Shown one piece after another: positions 1 to 6,743 of a DNA stretch of 7,645 bases. The stretch comes from Burkholderiales bacterium UBA4615. GTDB taxonomy: Bacteria > Pseudomonadota > Gammaproteobacteria > Burkholderiales > Burkholderiaceae_E. The stretch is taken from contig DGIT01000145.1 in the NCBI GenBank assembly GCA_002386465.1, forward strand, positions 1,707-9,351, read 5' to 3'. The notes beneath the pieces were generated by a model. The model was not told the DNA's origin. It ran no database searches and was given only the letters and a program-made list of their open reading frames with translations. The translations under genes and the position numbers were made by a program. The number at the start of each line of letters is the position of its first letter. Position 1 is the first letter of the stretch.

Positions 1-16
1 ACAGTCAAACATTTTC

Positions 17-21
17 TGGAG
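17..21 (+). promoter_or_regulatory. Ribosome binding site of the VWA gene
   Basis: TGGAG lies 5 bases before the ATG at 27. It supports this start and implies that bases 1-26 are leader or intergenic sequence after an upstream gene outside the window. Confidence 0.65.
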
Positions 22-26
22 CCACC

Positions 27-1202
27 ATGCTGATCGAGTTCTTTCTTCACCTGCGCCAGGCCAAGCTGCCCGTGTCGATCAAGGAGTATCTGACCCTCCT
101 CGAAGCCATGCGCAAGAACGTGATCAACCAGTCCCTGGACGATTTCTACTTTCTTTCGCGCGCCACACTGGTCAAAGACGAGCGCAACTTCGACAAGTTC
201 GACAAGGCGTTCGGGGTCTATTTCAAGGGCGTCTCCGAGCTGCCGGGCATCGACCTCGATGTGCCGATGGATTGGCTCAAGCGCCAGATGCAGCGCGAAT
301 TCACTGCCGAGGAAAAAGCACAGATCGAAGCCATGGGCGGGCTCGACAAGCTGCTCGAACGCCTGAAGCAGCTGCTCGAAGAGCAAAAAGAACGCCACGA
401 AGGCGGCAATAAATGGATCGGCACCAACGGCACCTCGCCCTTTGGCAACGGCGGCTTCAATCCCGAAGGCATTCGGGTGGGCGGCCCGCCCTCGGGCAAC
501 CGTACGGCGGTCAAGGTCTGGGAACAGCGTGCCTACAAGGACTACGACGACCAGGTTGAAATCGGCACCCGCAACATCAAGGTGGCCCTGCGCCGGCTGC
601 GCAAGTTTGCCCGTCAGGGTGCCGAAGACGAACTGGACCTGGACGACACCATTGCCAGCACCGCGCGCAATGCCGGCTATCTGGACATCAAAATGGTCCC
701 CGAGCGGCACAACACCATCAAGGTGCTGATGCTGCTGGATGTGGGCGGCACCATGGACGACCACATCAAGCGCACCGAGGAGCTGTTCTCGGCCGCCAAG
801 ACCGAGTTCAAGCACCTGGAGTTCTACTACTTCCACAACTGCGTCTATGACTTCGTGTGGAAGAACAACAAGCGGCGCCATTCCGAGCGGATGGCCACCT
901 GGGATCTGCTGCGCAAGTACAACGCCGACTACCGTCTGATCTTCGTGGGCGATGCCACGATGAGCCCCTATGAAATCCTGCAGCCGGGCGGCTCGGTGGA
1001 ATACAACAACGAGGAAGCCGGCGCCATCTGGCTGCAGCGCCTGGCCGAGCGCTTTCCCAAGTTTGCCTGGCTCAACCCCGAGCCCGAAGGCGTCTGGGAG
1101 TATCGCCAGTCCATCTCAGTCATTCGTCAGGTGCTGGCCAACCGCATGTACCCAGTGACGCTCGGCGGCCTTGAAAAGGCCATGCGCGAGCTGTCCAAGT
1201 AG
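27..1202 (+). CDS. CoxE-type VWA domain protein (probable MoxR ATPase partner)
   Basis: A 391-residue cytoplasmic protein with no signal peptide or membrane segment. The first 90 or so residues form a conserved helical region rich in aromatic and charged residues. Residues 100-125 are a charged helix, possibly a coiled coil, and residues 126-160 are a Gly/Asn/Pro-rich linker. The von Willebrand A fold follows from about 231, with a hydrophobic strand (IKVLMLLD) leading into the metal site D238-V-G-G-T242-M-D244 and a later strand ending in F306-V-G-D309-A-T. The canonical MIDAS is DxSxS; here the first Ser is Gly and the second is Thr. I recall DVGGSMD-like sites as common in this COG3825/CoxE-like group, so the change is probably a family trait. 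Such proteins usually follow a MoxR AAA+ ATPase and act with it in metal insertion or protein maturation; that partner would lie left of base 1. The ATG is supported by TGGAG 5 bases upstream. The substrate is unknown. Confidence 0.9.
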   Translation: MLIEFFLHLRQAKLPVSIKEYLTLLEAMRKNVINQSLDDFYFLSRATLVKDERNFDKFDKAFGVYFKGVSELPGIDLDVPMDWLKRQMQREFTAEEKAQIEAMGGLDKLLERLKQLLEEQKERHEGGNKWIGTNGTSPFGNGGFNPEGIRVGGPPSGNRTAVKVWEQRAYKDYDDQVEIGTRNIKVALRRLRKFARQGAEDELDLDDTIASTARNAGYLDIKMVPERHNTIKVLMLLDVGGTMDDHIKRTEELFSAAKTEFKHLEFYYFHNCVYDFVWKNNKRRHSERMATWDLLRKYNADYRLIFVGDATMSPYEILQPGGSVEYNNEEAGAIWLQRLAERFPKFAWLNPEPEGVWEYRQSISVIRQVLANRMYPVTLGGLEKAMRELSK

Positions 1203-1208
1203 GCCCGA

Positions 1209-2078
1209 TCAGAACGCGAACGCCACGCCCAGGCTGGGGCCGTTGAAGCGATACTTCATCGCCCCCACCAGATCGTCCTTGCTGACATCCAGGTCGTAGC
1301 GCACAAAGCGATACCCCAGCGATGCCGACCAGTTCGGCGTGAAATGCCAGCTGAGCGCGGCTTCGGTATTCAGCAAGCCGCCCTGATACGCCCCATAGGT
1401 CAGGGAAAAGAAGTCGACCCGACCGGTCAGTCGCAGCTCAGGCGTGAGGCTCATCGCACCGAACAGTCCCACGGTCGGCAAGGGCACCAGCACATCTTCA
1501 CGCTGCGCAGCAAACGGGCTGCTGAGGCCATTGACCGTGCCCTGGCCGGACACCAGAGCCACGAAGCGTGTCACATGCACGCCCAGTGACCCGCCCAGCT
1601 CCGCGGTCGGTGTGCGAATGGCCGACCAGCCCACACTGGCACGGTAAACATCGGTATTGAACGAGCTGTTCAGGGTCGCCGAGGCCGGGTAGACCGTGTC
1701 GTCCCAGGTGATGTCGCGATCGATCGTGCGACTGCCGCTGCGCTTGAGACTCAGGTATTCAACCTCCAGCCGAAAGCTCTGGCTGAAGCGCCAACCGAAC
1801 AGCGCAGAGGGCGAGGTTGCCTTGTCAGCCAGCCCCAGGTCGCTTTCCAGATCGACCTGCGTGCCACTGCCTGGCAGGTTGCCATCAATGCGCACCTTGG
1901 AATCGATGGTGGGCCGGAAGGCTGACACAAGCAGCCACGCATCGCGATCGAAATGCTGGGCGTATGCCTGGCTCGTACCCGCGACCAGCAGGACCAGCGT
2001 GGCGGCGCGCGCTACTTCACTGGCCGAGCGGATCGATTGGCTTCGGACAACAGACTGATGCAAGAGCGGTGTGGACAT
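1209..2078 (-). CDS. Outer-membrane beta-barrel protein
   Basis: 289 residues from the ATG at 2078. This start is chosen over a TTG at 2123 because GAGGAG lies 7 bases before it and because it gives a sensible signal peptide. The N-terminus has a long Arg-containing n-region (to about 24), a hydrophobic core (AATLVLLVAG) and a probable signal peptidase I site AYA|Q after residue 40. The mature part of about 249 residues is a series of alternating amphipathic strands rich in Tyr, Phe and Trp, and ends in GVAFAF. A terminal Phe with alternating hydrophobics is the usual recognition signal for the BAM machinery. Size and strand pattern suggest a small barrel of about 8-10 strands, similar in style to OmpW or OmpA-type barrels, but I recognise no specific family. 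It is last in the minus-strand run, 41 bases after the spermidine-synthase-like gene. Its 3' end faces that of the VWA gene, 6 bases away. Ligand or transport role unknown. Confidence 0.8.
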   Translation of the reverse strand: MSTPLLHQSVVRSQSIRSASEVARAATLVLLVAGTSQAYAQHFDRDAWLLVSAFRPTIDSKVRIDGNLPGSGTQVDLESDLGLADKATSPSALFGWRFSQSFRLEVEYLSLKRSGSRTIDRDITWDDTVYPASATLNSSFNTDVYRASVGWSAIRTPTAELGGSLGVHVTRFVALVSGQGTVNGLSSPFAAQREDVLVPLPTVGLFGAMSLTPELRLTGRVDFFSLTYGAYQGGLLNTEAALSWHFTPNWSASLGYRFVRYDLDVSKDDLVGAMKYRFNGPSLGVAFAF

Positions 2079-2085
2079 GGATGGA

Positions 2086-2091
2086 CTCCTC
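2086..2091 (-). promoter_or_regulatory. Shine-Dalgarno that fixes the start of the beta-barrel gene
   Basis: On the minus strand GAGGAG lies 7 bases before the ATG at 2078, a near-ideal site. No comparable site precedes the upstream in-frame TTG at 2123. The motif is part of a short inverted repeat (2083-2100) in which CTCC could pair with GGAG across a 3-base loop, with GG/CC beyond a small internal loop, so the site might be partly masked in the mRNA. Confidence 0.7.
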
Positions 2092-2119
2092 AGGAGGACC
2101 ACCACTCGGATCGCAGCGG

Positions 2120-2878
2120 TCAAATCAGAACTGTATCTTGCCCGCGAACAGCCAAGGCGCCAAGCCAGTCGGTGCGCGCATCAGACAAACCGTAACGCTG
2201 CGAGACCACCGCCGCACGGTTCATCAGCATGCGTCCGGTGACCGACAGCGGCGGGCCATTGAACGCCAGGACCACACGATTGCCTGCGGGCACGGGCGCC
2301 ATGGCCAGCACGCGGCCATCAAACGCCTGATGAATGCGCTCCAGACTCTTCTCAAAGCCATGCGACTCGCCGAACAGATTCACCACGAGCATGCCGGGTG
2401 CTGTCATGGCGCGCCGACACTGCCGATAAAAGCTTAGCGAATCGAGGACAGGCCCGCGCGCCTGCGCGTCGTACAAATCGACCTGAATCACACCGAACCG
2501 ACCGAGGGACGCCTGATCCCGTATCACCTGCGCCGCATCGGCATGCATTACGCGCAAGCGCACATCCTCTTGAGGCAACGCAAACCAGCGGCGCGCCACA
2601 TCAATCACCTGCTCGTCACGCTCCACCACCGTGATGCGCGATGCGGCACAGCGACGATGGCAAAACCGTGTGAGCGCACCTGCACCCAGGCCCAGCTGCA
2701 GGATTTCGTCCGGCGGTGACATGAACAGCAACCACGCCATCATGCGTCGCACGTAATCAAGCTCGATGTCGAAAGGCCGCGACAAGCGCATGGCCCCTTG
2801 GATCCAGGGCGTGCCGAAATGCAGATACCGCACGCCGCCTTCCTCGGACAGGGTCACATCAGAATGATCAGAAATCAT
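2120..2878 (-). CDS. Spermidine-synthase-like SAM-dependent (methyl)transferase fold protein
   Basis: 252 residues from the ATG at 2878, preferred because GAGAG lies 9 bases upstream; an in-frame GTG at 2884 would add two residues but leaves only 3 bases to that site. The layout is that of the spermine/spermidine synthase superfamily (COG0421). A short beta N-terminus (residues 8-22) precedes a Rossmann core with the nucleotide-binding loop LQLGLGAGALTRF (60-72), the acidic strand VVERD (84-88), HADA (112-115), the VDLYDA strand (133-138) and LSFY (148-151). True SpeE enzymes have GGGDG in the first loop and a DxxDP-type site for the amine. Here these read GLGAG and DLYDA, so amine binding is doubtful and spermidine synthesis should not be assumed. 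At about 250 residues it is also shorter than typical SpeE (280-290). It is soluble and probably cytoplasmic. It lies 72 bases after the ABC exporter gene and 41 bases before the beta-barrel gene, so co-transcription is likely. Substrate unknown. Confidence 0.8.
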   Translation of the reverse strand: MISDHSDVTLSEEGGVRYLHFGTPWIQGAMRLSRPFDIELDYVRRMMAWLLFMSPPDEILQLGLGAGALTRFCHRRCAASRITVVERDEQVIDVARRWFALPQEDVRLRVMHADAAQVIRDQASLGRFGVIQVDLYDAQARGPVLDSLSFYRQCRRAMTAPGMLVVNLFGESHGFEKSLERIHQAFDGRVLAMAPVPAGNRVVLAFNGPPLSVTGRMLMNRAAVVSQRYGLSDARTDWLGALAVRGQDTVLI

Positions 2879-2887
2879 GAGCACACG

Positions 2888-2892
2888 CTCTC
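2888..2892 (-). promoter_or_regulatory. Probable ribosome binding site of the spermidine-synthase-like gene
   Basis: GAGAG on the minus strand, 9 bases before the ATG at 2878 and only 3 before the GTG at 2884. The spacing favours the ATG. Confidence 0.5.
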
Positions 2893-2901
2893 ATTCAATT
2901 G

Positions 2902-2949
2902 GCCCGCGACATCGCCGGGATGCTTAGACCGTCACGGCGTCGCAGACGC
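2902..2949 (-). other. Intergenic stretch with two small inverted repeats
   Basis: Between the ABC stop (2951) and the next start, a perfect 5-bp hairpin GCGTC-TGC-GACGC (2937-2949) begins one base after the stop codon. A second, imperfect one (about 2902-2918; CCC-bulged G-GCG pairing with CGCGGG around a 4-base loop) lies further on. Neither is followed by a T run, so neither looks like an intrinsic terminator. They may be mRNA stability or processing structures, or chance in GC-rich DNA. Confidence 0.3.
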
Positions 2950-2950
2950 A

Positions 2951-4765
2951 TCAGGACGGCGCCTGACCTTCCGCGACCGCATCGAATTGCAAACGGGCGA
3001 GCCTTGCATACAGACCGCCGCGCGCCAGCAGGTCGGCATGACGTCCCTGCTCCACGATGCGCCCTTCATCCATCACCACGATCAGATCCGCACGCTGCAC
3101 AGTGGACAGGCGATGCGCCACAACGATGGTCGTGCGACCGCGCATCGCGGTCTCGAGCGCCTGCTGCACCAGCCGCTCGCTCTCAGTGTCGAGCGCGCTC
3201 GTCGCTTCATCGAGCAGCAGCAACGGCGCGTCCTTCAGAATCGCCCGCGCAATCGCGATGCGCTGACGCTGCCCCCCCGACAGACGCACGCCCCGCTCCC
3301 CCAGGAATGTTTGATATCCCTGCGGCAATTCACTCAGAAAGCCATGCGCTTGCGCGGCTTGTGCCGCCGCAATCACCTCAGACTCACTGGCCTGCGGTCG
3401 CCCATAACGAATATTTTCGAGCGCATCGGCCGAGAAAATCACGGCGTCCTGAGGAACAAGAGCAATGCGCGTACGCAGCGCTTCCAGATCCCAGCGCGAC
3501 ATCTCCACGCCGTCGACGCGCAAGCTACCTCCTGAAATGTCATAGAACCTCAGCAGCAGTTGCAGCACCGTGCTCTTGCCCGCGCCACTCGGCCCCACCA
3601 GCGCCACGGTATGGCCTGCCGGAATGTCCAGGGTGAAATCCTTCAGCGCAGCGCGTTCCGGCCGGGACGGATACGCAAACTGGACTGCATCAAAACAGAT
3701 GGCTGCACCCTGTGATGCGGTGAGGGGCGTGGGCGCAGGTTGCTGTGGCGAGCGAATCACGGGCTGCGCGCGCAGCAGCTCATCAAGCCGCTCGGAGGCG
3801 CCTGCCGCACGCAGCAGGTCGCCCCACACTTCAGCCAGCACTGCCGCACTGGAGGCCACCATGCCGAAATAGATCAGCGTCTGCCCCAGCTGGCCTGCAG
3901 TCATCTCGCCGCGCATCACCGCAGTGGTGCCGCTGTACAAACCGAAAATGGCTGACCCAAAGGCCGACGCAATGATGAAGACCGTGAGCCAGGCCCGCGC
4001 GCGCGTGCGCCGAATCGAGGTCTCGAAGGTCGACGCATTGGACTGGGTATAACGCTCAGCCTCGCGTGACTGCTGGCCATAGCTCTGCACCACCGGGATG
4101 GCATTGAGCACTTCTGCGGCGATGGCGCTGGAATCAGCCAGGCGGTCCTGGCTGGCGCGCGAGAGCTTGCGCACCCGACGCCCAATCCAGATTGAGGGCA
4201 GCACGATGAACGCCAGCAAGGCAATCACGGTGCCCGCGAGCTTGGGCACCGTGAACAGCAGCATGGCCAGACTGCCTGCAAACATGACGGCGCTGCGCAG
4301 CCCCATGGAAAAGCTGGACCCCACCACGGTCTGCACGAGCGTCGTGTCTGCAGACAGGCGAGACAACACTTCGCCAGTCTGCGTGGTTTCAAAGAACTGA
4401 GGACTTTGCGACAGCACTCGCGCATAGACCGCATTACGCAGATCAGCAATCACCCGCTCGCCCAGCCAGGTCACCATGTAATAGCGCGCAGCCGTGAACC
4501 CGGCCATCAGCAACGCAGCACCGAACAGCAAAAGAAAACTGCGGCGCACCGCGTCGTGGCGAGCCAGCACATCGCCACCAAAACCGGTATCGATCACACC
4601 CCGCAAGAGCACGGGCACGACCAGCGTCGCCGCAGCCGCAGCAAGCAGAAACACCATGGCTAATGCTGTGCGCCCGGCGTAAGGGCGCAGCCAGGGCAGC
4701 AAGCGGCCCAGGCCAGAGAGTCGTTGACCCGATGAAGCAGGAGTGTGTGTGTGTGAGGCGGTCAC
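2951..4765 (-). CDS. MsbA-related ABC exporter, fused permease and ATPase (half transporter)
   Basis: 604 residues, the normal length of a homodimeric type IV ABC exporter half. The N-terminal membrane domain (about 30-320) has hydrophobic segments near 33-55, 76-98, 153-173, 176-195, 259-280 and 293-313. The ATPase domain (about 355-590) is intact: Walker A GPSGAGKST (391-399), Q-loop VPQD with Q439, signature LSGGQ (495-499), Walker B LLLLDE with catalytic E520, D-loop SALD (523-526) and switch H551. The family exports lipids, lipid-linked molecules or drugs across the inner membrane. The sequence resembles the MsbA-related group of alpha- and betaproteobacteria rather than MsbA proper, and the substrate is not known. 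The GTG at 4765 is the first possible start after an in-frame TGA just upstream. No ribosome binding site is visible, because a perfect hairpin occupies that place; the next ATG (residue 37) would cut into the first membrane helix. It starts 44 bases after the GspE-type gene ends, so co-transcription or translational coupling is plausible. Confidence 0.93.
   Translation of the reverse strand: MTASHTHTPASSGQRLSGLGRLLPWLRPYAGRTALAMVFLLAAAAATLVVPVLLRGVIDTGFGGDVLARHDAVRRSFLLLFGAALLMAGFTAARYYMVTWLGERVIADLRNAVYARVLSQSPQFFETTQTGEVLSRLSADTTLVQTVVGSSFSMGLRSAVMFAGSLAMLLFTVPKLAGTVIALLAFIVLPSIWIGRRVRKLSRASQDRLADSSAIAAEVLNAIPVVQSYGQQSREAERYTQSNASTFETSIRRTRARAWLTVFIIASAFGSAIFGLYSGTTAVMRGEMTAGQLGQTLIYFGMVASSAAVLAEVWGDLLRAAGASERLDELLRAQPVIRSPQQPAPTPLTASQGAAICFDAVQFAYPSRPERAALKDFTLDIPAGHTVALVGPSGAGKSTVLQLLLRFYDISGGSLRVDGVEMSRWDLEALRTRIALVPQDAVIFSADALENIRYGRPQASESEVIAAAQAAQAHGFLSELPQGYQTFLGERGVRLSGGQRQRIAIARAILKDAPLLLLDEATSALDTESERLVQQALETAMRGRTTIVVAHRLSTVQRADLIVVMDEGRIVEQGRHADLLARGGLYARLARLQFDAVAEGQAPS
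4743..4755. repeat. Short GT/CA dinucleotide repeat inside the ABC exporter 5' end
   Basis: Six and a half GT units on the plus strand (CA on the coding strand) encode Ser-His-Thr-His-Thr at residues 4-8 of the exporter, before the first membrane helix. This is unusual in such GC-rich DNA, but short for a phase-variable tract. Confidence 0.6.
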
Positions 4766-4766
4766 G

Positions 4767-4790
4767 GTGCGCGATCAATGCATCGCGCAC
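4767..4790. promoter_or_regulatory. Perfect 9-bp inverted repeat immediately before the ABC exporter start
   Basis: GTGCGCGAT (4767-4775) and ATCGCGCAC (4782-4790) are exact reverse complements separated by 6 bases. The dyad ends one base before the GTG start codon at 4765 and lies wholly between the GspE-type stop codon (4810) and that start. No T run follows on either strand, so it is not an ordinary terminator. It could be an mRNA hairpin masking or replacing the ribosome binding site, an RNase processing or stability structure within a polycistronic message, or a DNA operator for a dimeric repressor. The sequence does not decide between these. Confidence 0.6.
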
Positions 4791-4809
4791 AGGTTAACAG
4801 AGGGTTGTC

Positions 4810-6630
4810 TCAGCGCTCAGCAGCGGGCGCTGTGCGCAGCACTTCTTCGATCGTCGTCTGGCCTGCGGCCACCTTCAGCGCACCCGAGACGCGCAAGGGC
4901 CGCATCCCTTCACGCATGGCTGCATCGCGCAAGGGCCCAAGCTCAGGCGTATCGGTCACGCATTCCCTCACCGCTTCACTCATTTCCAGCAACTCATACA
5001 AGCCCGCACGCCCTGCGTAACCGGTATTGCGACATTCGATGCATCCCACCGCACGCCATACATTCTGCGGGCGCCGTGCGCGGTAGGGGCGCGTGAGCGC
5101 TTCCCATTGCGCATCGGGTGGAGCCTCCATGGGTGCCTTGCAATGCGCACACAGGCTGCGCACCAGGCGCTGCGCCAATACGCCAACCAGGGTTGCCTTC
5201 AACAGAAACGCCGGCACGCCCAGATCAAGCAGGCGTGTGATGGCGCTCGGCGCATCATTGGTGTGCAAGGTCGCCAACACCAAATGGCCGGTAAGTGCCG
5301 CCTGCACCGCCATCTCGGCTGTGGCCAGGTCGCGGATCTCACCCACCATGATGATGTCCGGGTCCTGACGCATCAGTGCGCGAATGCCTTCGGCAAAACC
5401 TAAGTCGATGCCGGTTTGCACCTGCAACTGATTGAAGGCCGGCTCGACCATTTCGATCGGATCTTCCACCGTGCAGACATTGACTTCGTCTGTCGCCAAC
5501 TGCCGCAGCGTCGCGTACAGCGTGGTGGTCTTGCCCGAACCCGTGGGGCCCGTGACCAGCACAATGCCGTGCGGCTGCGACGTCATACGCGTCCAGCGCG
5601 CCAGATCCTCGGAAGCAAAGCCTAAGTCTGCGAAGCTGCGCTGCAGCACTTCAGGATCGAAGATGCGCATCACCAGCTTTTCGCCAAAAGCCGTCGGCAG
5701 CGTGGACAGACGCAATTCCACTTCGCGGCCATCCGCCATGCGGGTTTTCACACGCCCGTCCTGAGGTCTGCGCTTCTCCACCACATCCATGCGGCCCAGC
5801 AGCTTGATGCGGCTGGTCATGGCGGCCATGACTGGGGCGGGCACCTGATAGACGGTGTGCAGCACGCCATCGATGCGAAACCGCACCGCGCCGGTATCGC
5901 GACGCGGCTCAAGGTGGATGTCGCTTGCACGTTGCTCAAAGGCGTACTGCCAGAGCCAGTCGACAATCGTGACGATATGCCGATCGTTCGCATCGAGGCT
6001 ACGACCGCCCTGCCCCAGCTCCACCAGTTGCTCGAAGTTGCCCGCAGGCCCGGCGCCTCCGCGGCGCTGCGCATCGCGCACCGACTTGGCCAGGCTGAAA
6101 AATTCGACGATATAGCGCGCGATGTCCTGCGGGTTGGCCACCACCCGCCGCACCTCTCGACGCAGCAGCCCCGAGAGTTCATCGACCCAGTCAGTGACCA
6201 TGGGCTCGGCGGTAGCCACCACCACTTCATGGTCGCGCACCGACACCGGCAAGATGCCATGTCGGCTTGCATACTGGCTCGACATGACTTCAGCGATGCG
6301 CGCGAAGTCCACCTTCAAGGGATCAATGCGCAAATAGGGCAACCCGCTGCGCTGTGCGAGCCACTCGGTCAGCGTTTCCAGCGTCAGCGCCCTGCCCGTA
6401 CTGGGCGCGATCAGGGCGCGTTGAGACAGAGAAACCAGCGGATGCAGCGCCCCGGCAGCAAGTGGCGCCTGTGCCGCAATGCGCTGACCTTCATCGCGCG
6501 CAATCAGCCCGTCTTCGATCAGAGCGGGGAGGAGGTCTGAGACCGAAAGCCGAAACCCGAGCCGTCCGGGCGCAGCATGCGCACCCGACTCGGCAGTAGA
6601 GGCGGCAGACGTATCTCGGGCAGGTTCCAT
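4810..6630 (-). CDS. GspE/PilB family secretion or type IV pilus assembly ATPase (orphan)
   Basis: 606 residues from the ATG at 6630. The reading frame stays open to 6924, but that stretch is low in family resemblance and would cross a candidate terminator and the end of the preceding gene. A weakly conserved N-terminus (1-80) precedes a T2SSE_N/MshEN-like domain (about 82-175) that in relatives contacts the membrane platform or binds c-di-GMP. The ATPase core has RFRIDG (250-255), Walker A GPTGSGKT (361-368), an Asp box around TVEDPIE (387-393), Walker B with DPDIIMVGEIRD (423-434, E431) and a His box TGHLVLATLHTND (447-459). A zinc-binding tetracysteine motif (C494, C497, C530, C533) is the mark of GspE/PilB extension ATPases rather than PilT. 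Such hexamers drive pseudopilus or pilus assembly from the cytoplasm. No other secretion or pilus gene is in view, so GspE and PilB cannot be told apart. No good ribosome binding site is seen before the start. Confidence 0.9.
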   Translation of the reverse strand: MEPARDTSAASTAESGAHAAPGRLGFRLSVSDLLPALIEDGLIARDEGQRIAAQAPLAAGALHPLVSLSQRALIAPSTGRALTLETLTEWLAQRSGLPYLRIDPLKVDFARIAEVMSSQYASRHGILPVSVRDHEVVVATAEPMVTDWVDELSGLLRREVRRVVANPQDIARYIVEFFSLAKSVRDAQRRGGAGPAGNFEQLVELGQGGRSLDANDRHIVTIVDWLWQYAFEQRASDIHLEPRRDTGAVRFRIDGVLHTVYQVPAPVMAAMTSRIKLLGRMDVVEKRRPQDGRVKTRMADGREVELRLSTLPTAFGEKLVMRIFDPEVLQRSFADLGFASEDLARWTRMTSQPHGIVLVTGPTGSGKTTTLYATLRQLATDEVNVCTVEDPIEMVEPAFNQLQVQTGIDLGFAEGIRALMRQDPDIIMVGEIRDLATAEMAVQAALTGHLVLATLHTNDAPSAITRLLDLGVPAFLLKATLVGVLAQRLVRSLCAHCKAPMEAPPDAQWEALTRPYRARRPQNVWRAVGCIECRNTGYAGRAGLYELLEMSEAVRECVTDTPELGPLRDAAMREGMRPLRVSGALKVAAGQTTIEEVLRTAPAAER

Positions 6631-6743
6631 CCCGAGGACCGTAGCATCCGCCCTGAGTAGGTGGCGCCTCGGTCGGATGGACGGGTTCCCTGACAGACGG
6701 CCGGAGCGCGCAAAAGCCCAGACCCGCTCATCTGGGGGTGCAG
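6631..6743 (-). other. Intergenic gap between the Big_2 gene and the GspE-type gene
   Basis: This 113-base gap contains the candidate terminator at its upstream end (6712-6736). From there to the GspE-type start I see no convincing -35/-10 pair and no clear ribosome binding site; the bases before the ATG read GGTCCTCGGG. A promoter for the four-gene run would be expected here if the terminator works, but it is not recognisable by eye. Confidence 0.35.
6712..6736 (-). terminator. Candidate intrinsic terminator of the Big_2 gene
   Basis: On the minus strand CCCAGA (6736-6731) and TCTGGG (6722-6717) form a perfect 6-bp stem with an 8-base loop, followed by one C and then TTTT (6715-6712). It lies just after the TAG of the Big_2 gene (6744-6746). 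The stem is short and the T run only four, so strength is uncertain. Confidence 0.4.

Noticed and set aside
2079..2123. Start of the beta-barrel gene at TTG 2123
   Set aside because: The ATG at 2078 has an excellent ribosome site and a better-formed signal peptide.
1817..2437. A 206-codon plus-strand open frame across the barrel/SAM-enzyme junction
   Set aside because: It covers the ends of two supported minus-strand genes and shows no family resemblance.
2937..2949. Terminator after the ABC exporter
   Set aside because: The 5-bp hairpin directly after the stop codon is not followed by a T run, and the next gene begins soon after.
2798..3636. Two long plus-strand open frames (245 codons each) opposite the ABC exporter
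   Set aside because: They lie antisense to an intact, motif-complete gene, overlap each other in different frames and have Arg/Pro/Ala-rich compositions typical of shadow frames in GC-rich DNA.
5857..6540. A 227-codon plus-strand open frame opposite the GspE-type gene
   Set aside because: It is antisense to a well-conserved ATPase, with no recognisable domain, ribosome site or neighbours of its own.
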